From NCBI GenBank assembly GCA_937996795.1, contig CALKUH010000002.1, positions 1-15,104 of the forward strand: a stretch of 15,104 nt of DNA, written 5' to 3'. Positions within the stretch are counted from its first letter, which is position 1; the number at the start of each line of letters is the position of its first letter. Below are positions 6,628 to 13,429 of this stretch, piece by piece. A program made the translations under genes and the position numbers. This DNA is from an uncultured Verrucomicrobiota bacterium (lineage in GTDB: Bacteria; Verrucomicrobiota; Kiritimatiellia; CAIVKH01). A model generated the notes under the pieces. That model searched no databases. It saw only the letters and a list, made by a program, of their open reading frames with translations, and was not told where the DNA came from.

Positions 6628-7883
6628 GTCGGCGGCGCGGCGGACGGCACGGTTTTCCTGCGCCGCACATCATACGCCCCGGCGGCCAACGTCACAAGCA
6701 GCAGCGCGCCGAGCACGGCCTGCGCCTGTCGCTCGGTCCACGCGGTGACGAGTTCGCGGCTGACGGGACTGTGATACGGCCCGGGCCGCGCGGCGGCCTC
6801 GGCCCGGGCGCGCAGGTCCGGCGCCCAGTCGCGGCCGGATGCGCGCAGGCTCGCGCCGAACCACGATTCGAGGATGCGCTGTTCGCCGAAGGCGACGGTG
6901 ATGCGCTCCGCGTGCCGCTCCGGCGAGCGGCGATGCGCGCGCGCGTCCTGCCAATAGCGGTCCCGCCGGAAAAGGCGGACGCGGAACTCGTGGGCGAACG
7001 GGTCGGTGTAGGGCGAGTAGCGCGCGAGGAACGTGCCGTATTCGTCGTCCGACCCGCGCCGCCGGATCAAGGCGCCGACCTCTTCGGCGCGCGCGGCGTC
7101 CTCGGCGCGCAGCGCGTCGAGCGTGAAGCGGGAGTTGAACGTGCCGATGGCCGGGTCCTGGTGGCGGTGGCCGTATTCGATCATCGCCTCCTCGTAGACG
7201 AAGAGCGCGGGCCGGTAGGAGTAGAACGGGCGCCACACGTCGGGCGTGTTGGAGATGCAGGCGAGGACCAGCGCGAGGGACGCGGCGGCGAGGCGCCAGG
7301 CCGCGCGGGCGGAGCGGTGCGTGGCGGGGCGGCGCCACGCGTCGGCGGACAGGCCCGCCGCGAGGGCGAGTTGGACCAGCAGGACGGAGCCGGCATTGAT
7401 GCCCATGTCGCGGAAATCGAAGAAGCGGCGCGGCACCGCCCACTGGATGACTTCGTCGAGCGTGCCGAGCAGCGCGCCGAGGAAAAACGCGGCGGCATAC
7501 GCGCCGCGGTCGGGATAGCGGCGGCTGAACGCGCGGAAGAGCAGCGCGGAGAGCACGCCGTATTGCAGCAAATGCATCGCCTCCTCGGCGTTCGCGCGCA
7601 GCCACCAGGTGCCGGCCGCGAACACGGCGGCGAGCGCGAGCAGGACGAGACCCTGCGCGCGCGTGAGCGCGATGGCGCGGCGGCGAAGGTGAATCACCGC
7701 CCACAGCACGGCGACGGCGATGGCGGCGTAGACGATCCACGAGAACAGCGCGCGCGTCGCGTGTTCCGTCACCCAGAGCTGGATCGCGCGGGCCAGCGGG
7801 ATCGTGGCATAGATGAACAGCGTCCACGCCACCGCTGGCAGCCAGTCGCGCGCGAACGCGCGGGCTCGCGTCGCCGCGTTCAT
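6624..7883 (-). CDS. VanZ-like membrane protein with extra C-terminal domain (copy 2)
   Basis: A 419-residue membrane protein. The N-terminal half carries a VanZ-type domain with helices near 15-35, 48-65, 78-95, 105-120, 130-150 and 163-180. Signature positions are EAMHLLQYGVL (101-111) and GTLDEVIQWAVPRRFFDFRD (140-159), then GINAGS. VanZ-domain proteins are linked to low-level teicoplanin resistance, but most have no known activity. After another helix (about 195-210) comes a hydrophilic segment (211-380) with IEYGHRHQDP (235-244), SRFT (251-254), EEVGA (267-271), HE (298-299), LFRR (304-307) and RILES (336-340), closed by a last helix (388-404). The ATG at 7883 is chosen over a GTG at 7901 because it overlaps the previous stop in the same ATGA pattern. 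It is a paralogue of the gene immediately upstream. Confidence 0.85.
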   Translation of the reverse strand: MNAATRARAFARDWLPAVAWTLFIYATIPLARAIQLWVTEHATRALFSWIVYAAIAVAVLWAVIHLRRRAIALTRAQGLVLLALAAVFAAGTWWLRANAEEAMHLLQYGVLSALLFRAFSRRYPDRGAYAAAFFLGALLGTLDEVIQWAVPRRFFDFRDMGINAGSVLLVQLALAAGLSADAWRRPATHRSARAAWRLAAASLALVLACISNTPDVWRPFYSYRPALFVYEEAMIEYGHRHQDPAIGTFNSRFTLDALRAEDAARAEEVGALIRRRGSDDEYGTFLARYSPYTDPFAHEFRVRLFRRDRYWQDARAHRRSPERHAERITVAFGEQRILESWFGASLRASGRDWAPDLRARAEAAARPGPYHSPVSRELVTAWTERQAQAVLGALLLVTLAAGAYDVRRRKTVPSAAPPT

Positions 7884-9121
7884 CCGCGTTCCCGTCCCCA
7901 CCGCCAGCCAATGGCCGCGACCGCCAGCAGGGCAAGGCCGATGAGCGACCAGATGTGGCGTTCCGAGATGCGGTGGATCAGGTGGCGGCTGACTTCGCTG
8001 CGGTAGCGGCCGGGATTAATGTGCGGCTGCAGCGCCTCTTTGAGCGGGTCGGTCCACCATTGCGCGGCATGGAGGAGCGAATTGGAGTAATAGCGTTCGA
8101 GAATCTGGTTTTCGCGATAGGCGACCGTTGCATGGAACCGGTAGCTGTCCGGCTTGCTGATGTGGTTCGGCAGCACGTCGAGGTAGTGGTTGCGGCGGAA
8201 CAGGTGCACCATCGCTTCGTGGGTAAACGCGTCGCGGCCGGGCGTGAAGCGGCGCAGGAAATTGGTGTAGGCGTCGACCCGCGTGTAGTGGTCGAGAATC
8301 GCGCCGACCTCCGGCCCGCGCTTGTGGTCGATCCACTGCAGGTCCTCGCGCGTAAAGCGCGAATAGAAGCGGCCGAGATCCGGGTCCTCGTGGCGGAAGC
8401 CGTATTCGCTCATCGCGTGGTCGTTATCGAGCAGGAAGGAAAAGGCCGGCAGGCGCTCGGAGATCCGGGCGGCGGCGACGGGCGTGTTGGAGGAGGCCAG
8501 GCCGATCAGGAGCAATTGGATCGCCGCCAGGGCCGCGGCCCAGCGCACGGAGCGCGGGCGGATCGGGCGCGTGACGAAGGCAGGGCGGAACCCGGCAGCG
8601 GCGGCCACCTGGATCAATCCGGCGGCGACAACATTATGCCACAGGTCGCGAATGTCCCAGTAGCGGCCCGGCGTGATCCACTGGATCATCTCATCAACCG
8701 TGCTGGCGAGCGCGCAGATGAGCACGGCATTGAGGTAGATCAGCGGGTCGCGCTGCCGGTGCGCGAGCGCGCGGAAGGCCCAGAGGCCGAGCGCGCCGTA
8801 TTCGATGAAGTGAACGGCCTCGGCCGGGGTCTTCATGCGCTCGAGCGCGAGGTAGATGAAGATCGACGCGACGCCGACCAGCGACGCGGCCTGCGGCCAC
8901 GGGAGCCGGCGCATGCGATGGAAGATGCGCCAGAGCGACAGCAGCATGATCGCGACGATCAGGCCGATGCAGATCCAGCGGACGGAACCGGCGCCGATGT
9001 GGCCGGCGACCCAGCGCTGCATGGCGCGGGCAAAGGGAACGGTGGCGTAGATCACCAGCGTCCACACCACCACCAGCGCCCAACTCAGCGCTTCTTTTCC
9101 CCGCGGGGGTGCCTGAAACAA
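7880..9121 (-). CDS. VanZ-like membrane protein with extra C-terminal domain (copy 1)
   Basis: A 413-residue paralogue of the next gene, with the same order of parts: a first helix with WTLVIYATVPFARAMQRWV (20-38), VanZ signature EAVHFIEYGALG (101-112) and STVDEMIQWITPGRYWDIRD (140-159), a helix at about 194-210, a hydrophilic segment (212-385), and a final helix (389-406). The hydrophilic part shares SNTP (211-214), SEYGFRHEDPDLGRFYSRFT (238-257), EVGA (271-274), HE (301-302), LFRR (307-310), NQILE (338-342) and VSRHLI (377-382) with copy 2. The start is a TTG at 9121, preceded 8 bases upstream by AAAGGA; no ATG fits. The gene starts 45 bases after the malQ stop, so co-transcription is possible. 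Its role is unknown; an envelope or lipid-linked function is a guess from VanZ and the phosphoesterase neighbour. Confidence 0.84.
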   Translation of the reverse strand: MFQAPPRGKEALSWALVVVWTLVIYATVPFARAMQRWVAGHIGAGSVRWICIGLIVAIMLLSLWRIFHRMRRLPWPQAASLVGVASIFIYLALERMKTPAEAVHFIEYGALGLWAFRALAHRQRDPLIYLNAVLICALASTVDEMIQWITPGRYWDIRDLWHNVVAAGLIQVAAAAGFRPAFVTRPIRPRSVRWAAALAAIQLLLIGLASSNTPVAAARISERLPAFSFLLDNDHAMSEYGFRHEDPDLGRFYSRFTREDLQWIDHKRGPEVGAILDHYTRVDAYTNFLRRFTPGRDAFTHEAMVHLFRRNHYLDVLPNHISKPDSYRFHATVAYRENQILERYYSNSLLHAAQWWTDPLKEALQPHINPGRYRSEVSRHLIHRISERHIWSLIGLALLAVAAIGWRWGRERG

Positions 9122-9152
9122 AACGCGCGTCCTTTCCCGCCCAGCACACGCG

Positions 9153-9170
9153 CTGATTCGAGCGAATCAG
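9153..9170. terminator. Perfect hairpin overlapping the malQ stop codon
   Basis: CTGATTCG (9153-9160) and CGAATCAG (9163-9170) are fully complementary around two bases, forming at least a 7-base stem with a GAGC loop. The malQ stop (9167-9169) lies inside it. No U-tract follows on the minus strand, so it may only weaken read-through into the VanZ genes, protect the mRNA end, or bind a protein. Confidence 0.5.
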
Positions 9171-10699
9171 TCGTGGATGCGGCCGGTCTCCTCCGTCAAG
9201 TGCCGCAGCCGTTGCTTAAGCTCGGGCGTGAGCATATCGGACTGGAAGCGCCAGCGCCAGTTCCCACTCTTGGTGCCCGGCACATTCATGCGCGCCTCGG
9301 TGCCGAGGCCCAGCAGGTCCTGCATCGGGAACACCGCGGTGTTGGCGTTGGAACGGAGGGCGAGCGCGATAAGGTCCCACTGGATCTCGCTGCCGTCGCT
9401 CTTGAGATACTCGAGAATCGCGCGGCGCTCCGCGTCGATCTCCTCGCGCGACCGCGTGCTCCCCTCGCCCGGCTCGCTGCGGAACCAGCCGACGGTGGTA
9501 TCGTTGTCGTGCGTGCCGGTGTAGACGCAGCAATTGGGCGGATAGCTTTCGGGGCGGTATTCCGACGCCTTGGCGTCGTTGCCGAACGCGAACTGCAGCA
9601 CGCGCATGCCGGGCAGGTGGAACTGGTCGCGCAGCGCGTCGACGTCGGGCGTGATGACGCCGAGGTCTTCGGCGATGATGTTCATCTCGCCGAGGTGCCG
9701 CTTGAGCGCATGGAAAAGGTCCGCGCCGGGGCCGGGCACCCAGCGCCCGTTGATCGCCGTCTCCGCGTCGCCGGGAATTTCCCAGTAACCCGCGAAGCCG
9801 CGGAAGTGGTCGATGCGGACGATGTCCACCATCTGGAAGATCTTGCGCAGGCGCGCGGCCCACCAGGCGTAATCCTGCGCCTTGTGCACATCCCAGCGAT
9901 ACAGCGGATTGCCCCAGAGCTGGCCGGTGGCGCTGAAGTAATCGGGCGGCACGCCGGCGACGACGGAACAGCGGCCGTCGGGTTCGATGTAGAAGAGTTC
10001 CGGGTGTGCCCACGCGTCGGCGCTGTCGTGCGCGACGAAAATCGGGATGTCGCCGATGATCTTGATGCCGCGGTCGCGGCAGTAGAGACGGAAGCGGTGC
10101 CACTGGTCGTCAAAGATCCACTGGAGGATCTTCGCGTTGCGGATGGCGGTGCGGTAGTGCTTGCGCGCGTGCGCCAGCGCGGACGGCTCGCGGCGGACGA
10201 GTTCCGGTTCCCACGTATGCCACGGCTCCAGGTTGTGCGCCTCCTTCAGCGCCATGAAAAGCGCGAAGTCCTCGAGCCAGTCCTTGTTGCGCTCGCAGAA
10301 TTCGGTGAAGGCCTGCTTCTGGGCCTGCGATGCGTGGCGCTCGAAGGTGCGGCAGACCGTGCGGAGGATGGCGGTGCGCGCCGGGATGACCGCGCCGTAG
10401 TCCACGTGGTCCTCGGGGAACTTGGGGAACCGGCCGAGATGCCACTGGTGCAGCAGGCCGTCCTCCACCAGCATGTCGAAACTGATGAACAGCGGATTGC
10501 CGGCGAAGGTGGAAAACGACTGGTACGGCGAATCACCATACCCCGTCAGCCCGTGCGGCAGGATCTGCCACAGGTGCTGGCCCATGTCCACCAGCGTGTC
10601 CGCAAACGCGCGCGCGCCCGGCCCGAGATCCCCCATCCCGTAGCGACCCGGCAGCGACGTGATGTGCAACAAAATCCCACTCTCACGCGGAAAATTCAT
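9167..10699 (-). CDS. malQ: 4-alpha-glucanotransferase (amylomaltase, GH77)
   Basis: A cytoplasmic enzyme that transfers alpha-1,4-glucan segments between maltodextrins, used in maltodextrin breakdown or glycogen/starch metabolism. The 510-residue product is of typical single-domain GH77 length. Family motifs appear in order: GYGDSPYQSFSTFAGNP (53-69), GDIPIFVAHDSADAWAHPEL (216-235), VRIDHFRGF (294-302, nucleophile D297), IIAEDLGVITPDV (341-353, acid/base E344) and YTGTHDNDTTVGW (393-405, D398). All three carboxylates of the GH77 active site are present. The ATG at 10699 is chosen over an upstream GTG (10708) because AAGGAG stands 8 bases before it, whereas the GTG would overlap that site. 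No other maltodextrin gene is nearby. The gene is transcribed away from feoA and may share an operon with the VanZ-like genes. Confidence 0.95.
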   Translation of the reverse strand: MNFPRESGILLHITSLPGRYGMGDLGPGARAFADTLVDMGQHLWQILPHGLTGYGDSPYQSFSTFAGNPLFISFDMLVEDGLLHQWHLGRFPKFPEDHVDYGAVIPARTAILRTVCRTFERHASQAQKQAFTEFCERNKDWLEDFALFMALKEAHNLEPWHTWEPELVRREPSALAHARKHYRTAIRNAKILQWIFDDQWHRFRLYCRDRGIKIIGDIPIFVAHDSADAWAHPELFYIEPDGRCSVVAGVPPDYFSATGQLWGNPLYRWDVHKAQDYAWWAARLRKIFQMVDIVRIDHFRGFAGYWEIPGDAETAINGRWVPGPGADLFHALKRHLGEMNIIAEDLGVITPDVDALRDQFHLPGMRVLQFAFGNDAKASEYRPESYPPNCCVYTGTHDNDTTVGWFRSEPGEGSTRSREEIDAERRAILEYLKSDGSEIQWDLIALALRSNANTAVFPMQDLLGLGTEARMNVPGTKSGNWRWRFQSDMLTPELKQRLRHLTEETGRIHD

Positions 10700-10742
10700 A
10701 ACGCCCACTCCTTCGTTATGTGAAACGGCGCCAATGGATAAC

Positions 10743-10840
10743 GGCGGAGCCGCCGCTTGTCACGCTTTTTACTCGGGCCGCACCCCGCCACTGGCACGGG
10801 ATTTCCGTGCGCGGCCGGGCGCGCGAGTCAAGCGATTGAC
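10743..10840. promoter_or_regulatory. Hairpin-rich divergent region between malQ and feoA
   Basis: The 229-base gap between malQ and feoA holds three perfect dyads: GGCGG-AG-CCGCC (10743-10754), GCACGG-GATTT-CCGTGC (10794-10810) and GTCAA-GCGA-TTGAC (10827-10840). The first two would lie in the malQ leader if transcription starts upstream of them. The third puts a TTGAC on each strand and could be an operator or part of a malQ promoter (TTGACT, 10831-10826). No clear matching -10 box is visible for malQ. Confidence 0.35.
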
Positions 10841-10872
10841 CGGCGCATCGATTCCTCCGGCGCCGCCGCCAC

Positions 10873-10901
10873 TTGACAGGGCCTGATGTTCGATATATCA
10901 A
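10873..10901 (+). promoter_or_regulatory. Candidate sigma-70 promoter of feoAB with overlapping dyad
   Basis: A perfect -35 box TTGACA (10873-10878) is followed after 17 bases by TATCAA (10896-10901), four of six to consensus; TATATC with a 15-base spacer is the alternative. The palindrome GATATATC (10892-10899) overlaps the -10 region and is a possible site for an iron-responsive repressor. It is not a good match to the classical Fur box. There is about 28 bases of leader before the feoA ATG and no obvious Shine-Dalgarno site in it. Confidence 0.55.
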
Positions 10902-10928
10902 TCACCTATTCGCTAATCAAAGCACCTC

Positions 10929-11198
10929 ATGAATACAACGCTTTCCGCGCCGCCGGTTCCCATACCGCTCGACACGCTGCCCCTCGGGGTTTGCGCCATC
11001 GTCCATCATGTGGATGCGTCGGATGACGACATGCGCCGGCTCATGACGCTGGGCATCTGCGCGGGGCGTCGCCTGGAGCTGATCCAGCGGGGTGATCCGA
11101 TGATCCTGCGCGTGTTCGGCACCCGGCTCGGGGTTTCGCGGCGGCTCGCGGCGCGCGTCCTCGCGCAGGTGTGTGACCACGTGGCCTGCCCGCACTAA
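10929..11198 (+). CDS. feoA: Ferrous iron transport protein A (FeoA)
   Basis: A small SH3-like cytoplasmic protein (89 residues) needed for FeoB-driven ferrous iron uptake. The family pattern is clear: LDTLPLGVCAIVHHVD (15-30), then RRLMTLGICAGRRLELIQRG (36-55), DPMILRVFGTRLGVSRRLA (56-74), and a terminal stretch with the conserved Ala (ARVLAQV). It is slightly longer than many FeoA proteins because of a Pro-rich start, and ends in a His/Cys-containing tail (CDHVACPH). The ATG at 10929 has no clear ribosome binding site, but it is the only start that keeps the domain whole. feoB follows after 5 bases, so the two form one operon. No feoC is seen. Confidence 0.92.
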   Translation: MNTTLSAPPVPIPLDTLPLGVCAIVHHVDASDDDMRRLMTLGICAGRRLELIQRGDPMILRVFGTRLGVSRRLAARVLAQVCDHVACPH

Positions 11199-11203
11199 CC
11201 CCC

Positions 11204-13231
11204 ATGTCCGCCGAAGCGCCCCAACTCGCTCCGCCCCCCTCCGCGCGTCGCCCCGCCCGAATCGTCCTGCTGGGCAATCCCAACGCCGGGAAAACCACGC
11301 TGTTCAACGCGCTGACGGGACTCCGCGCGAAAACCGCCAACTTCCCGGGCACCACCGTCACCCACCGCATGGGCACGATCGAATCGGGCGGGCGCTCGCT
11401 TCACCTCGTCGACCTGCCCGGCATGTACAGCCTGCAACCAACAACGCCCGAGGAGCGCGTCGCGGTCGAGGCATTTCTCGGGAGCGGTCCCCACGGCACG
11501 AAGCCCGATGTCGCGATCCTCGTGGCCGACGCCACGAACCTCGAACGAAACCTCTTCCTCGCCAGCCAGGTGCTGGAACAGGACATCCCGGTCCTGCTCG
11601 CGCTCAACATGATCGATGTCGCGGAGGCGGAAGGCCTGCACATCGACGCCGGGGGGCTGGCGCGCGAACTCGGCTGCCCGGTGGTCCCCGTCAGCGCGCG
11701 GACGGGTCGCGGGCTGGACACGCTGCTCGCGGCGCTCGATGAGGCGGTCCAGAAAAGCGCCACGCGCATCCCGATCATCCAGAACGCGCTCGCCTGCACG
11801 GCCTGCTCCTCGTGCCCGTTCCAGAATCGCTACACGTGGACGGAAACCGTCGCCGCCCGCCACCTGAAGTCGCACCGCGCCGCGCGCGGGCGGAAAACGG
11901 AGGCGATCGACCGCGTGCTCACCCACCCGGTGGGCGGCATGGTCGCGTTCTTCTCCGTGATGGCGCTGATGTTCTACCTGATCTTCCAACTGGCCACGCT
12001 GCCGATGGATCTGATCGACCACCTGTTCGTGACCATCGGCAACCATGTGTCCGCGTGGATCCCGGAGGGCGACCTGCAAAGCCTGGTCGTCAACGGCATC
12101 ATCGGCGGCGTGGGCGGCATTCTCGTGTTCCTCCCGCAAATCTGCATCCTCTTCTTCTTCCTCGCGCTGCTGGAGGACACGGGCTACCTCGCGCGCGCGG
12201 CGTTTGTGATGGATCGCCTGATGCGCCGCATCGGGCTGCCCGGCAAGGCCTTTGTGCCGCTGCTCTCCGCGCACGCCTGCGCGATTCCCGCGATCATGGC
12301 CACGCGCGTGATTGAGGACCGCCGCGACCGCCTCATCACGATCCTCATTGCGCCGCTGATGACGTGCTCGGCGCGCATCCCGGTGTACACGATGGTCATC
12401 GCCCTGCTGTTCCCCTCGCGTCCCGGCCTCGCCGCTATGACCTTCCTCGGCGCCTACGGTGTCGGCATCGCCGCGGGCCTGCTGTCGGCGTTTGTGATGA
12501 AACGCACCATCCTGCCGGGCGAAACGCGCGCGCTCGTGCTCGAATTGCCGAACTACCGGTTCCCCAGCATCCGCACCTCGTTCCTCCACATGTACGACCA
12601 GGCGCGCATGTTCGTCCGCCAGGCCGGTACGCTGATTCTCTTCATCTCCATCCTGCTGTGGGGCCTGGCGACGTATCCGAAGAGCGAGGCGCCGCCCGAG
12701 GCCGAGGCGCTGCAGGCGCAGGCGGCGGCGGTGGCGGAAACCGGCGACGCCGAACGCGCGGCGGCACTGGAGGCGGAAGCGACATACGTGGCCGACCAGC
12801 ACGCGCTGGCCCACTCGCTCGCGGGGCGCATCGGCCATTGGATCGAACCGGTCCTCGCGCCACTCGGGTTCAACTGGCAGATCGGCATCGGCATCGTGAC
12901 GTCCTTTGCGGCGCGCGAAGTGATTGTGTCCACGCTGGCGGTGGTGTATGGCGTCGGTTCGGACCGCGCCGAGGAGGAACCCACCTCGCTTCACGACAGC
13001 CTGCGCTCGGCGCGCCGCGCCGATGGATCGCCCGTCTTCACGACGGCCACCGGTTTCAGCTTGCTCGTCTTCTACATCCTCGCGGCCCAGTGCCTGCCCA
13101 CCCAAGCCGTCACGCGGAAGGAAACCGGCAGTTGGAAATGGGCCGCGTTCCAGCTGATCTACATGACCGTGCTCGCCTACGCGGCGTCCCTCGTCACGTA
13201 TCAGGCCCTCCGCGCCTTCGGCATCAGCTAG
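11204..13231 (+). CDS. feoB: Ferrous iron transport protein B (FeoB)
   Basis: A GTP-dependent inner-membrane ferrous iron transporter of 675 residues, somewhat short for the family. The N-terminal G domain has G1 GNPNAGKT (24-31), G2 FPGTTV (47-52), G3 DLPG (70-73), G4 NMID (135-138) and G5 VSAR (163-166). The membrane part contains the two inverted gate-like segments: GYLARAAFVMDRLM with SAHACAIPAIMATR (355-368), and NWQIGIGIVTSFAAREVIVS (557-576), with MTCSARIPVY (386-395) between. Two features stand out. CxxCxxC (C198, C201, C204) sits between the G domain and the first helix, and an Ala/Glu-rich insert (about 493-535) follows the helix at 473-490. The start lies 5 bases after feoA. Expression should follow iron limitation from the promoter before feoA. 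Confidence 0.96.
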   Translation: MSAEAPQLAPPPSARRPARIVLLGNPNAGKTTLFNALTGLRAKTANFPGTTVTHRMGTIESGGRSLHLVDLPGMYSLQPTTPEERVAVEAFLGSGPHGTKPDVAILVADATNLERNLFLASQVLEQDIPVLLALNMIDVAEAEGLHIDAGGLARELGCPVVPVSARTGRGLDTLLAALDEAVQKSATRIPIIQNALACTACSSCPFQNRYTWTETVAARHLKSHRAARGRKTEAIDRVLTHPVGGMVAFFSVMALMFYLIFQLATLPMDLIDHLFVTIGNHVSAWIPEGDLQSLVVNGIIGGVGGILVFLPQICILFFFLALLEDTGYLARAAFVMDRLMRRIGLPGKAFVPLLSAHACAIPAIMATRVIEDRRDRLITILIAPLMTCSARIPVYTMVIALLFPSRPGLAAMTFLGAYGVGIAAGLLSAFVMKRTILPGETRALVLELPNYRFPSIRTSFLHMYDQARMFVRQAGTLILFISILLWGLATYPKSEAPPEAEALQAQAAAVAETGDAERAAALEAEATYVADQHALAHSLAGRIGHWIEPVLAPLGFNWQIGIGIVTSFAAREVIVSTLAVVYGVGSDRAEEEPTSLHDSLRSARRADGSPVFTTATGFSLLVFYILAAQCLPTQAVTRKETGSWKWAAFQLIYMTVLAYAASLVTYQALRAFGIS

Positions 13232-13239
13232 CGCGCTTT

Positions 13240-13261
13240 GGGTGGCAAGGGCCTGCCGCCC
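13240..13261 (+). terminator. Hairpin after feoB
   Basis: GGGTGGCA (13240-13247) pairs with TGCCGCCC (13254-13261) through seven Watson-Crick pairs and one G-U pair, around the loop AGGGCC, starting 9 bases after the feoB stop. No T-run follows directly; the nearest (TTTTTT, near 13306) is about 45 bases on. It is a likely transcript end or mRNA-stabilising hairpin. Confidence 0.5.
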
Positions 13262-13327
13262 TCCATGTGCATCTCATGACAAGGTGAGGCGGTGCGTGAT
13301 GAACTTTTTTCCACCACCCGCTTCGCT

Positions 13328-13410
13328 GGAGTGCACGGAGTGCACGAAGAGGATTGTTGGGAAGGAAGATTAGAATTCCCTTCTCCGCGCCTCCGTGGGC
13401 TCCGTGGTGA
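13328..13410. repeat. CACGGAG-type inverted repeat cluster between feoB and the TPR gene
   Basis: GGAGTGCAC occurs twice in tandem (13328-13336, 13337-13345). The block 13378-13410, read on the other strand, contains CACGGAGCCCACGGAGGCGC, so CACGGAG units face each other across a centre holding GGGAAGGAAG and TTCCCTTC. As at 3925-4010, this sits between two convergent genes. A two-way terminator role is inferred. The rest of the 13232-13429 gap shows nothing else I can support. Confidence 0.5.
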
Positions 13411-13429
13411 CCGCTTCCGTTCTTTCGCC

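Noticed and set aside
5626..6774. Open frame of 382 codons on the plus strand
   Set aside because: It is antisense to the metallophosphoesterase, which has every metal-binding motif. The shadow product has no motif.
9167..10708. malQ start at the GTG at 10708
   Set aside because: The GTG overlaps the AAGGAG ribosome binding site, which is correctly spaced for the ATG at 10699.
7955..10723. Open frame of 922 codons on the plus strand
   Set aside because: It runs antisense to malQ and both VanZ-like genes, is dominated by Arg, Ala, Val, Gly and Asp with no recognisable motif, and is the usual by-product of GC-rich third codon positions. The minus-strand genes have clear family motifs.
11195..13105. 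Open frame of 636 codons on the minus strand
   Set aside because: It is antisense to feoB, whose G1-G5 motifs and membrane segments are unmistakable.
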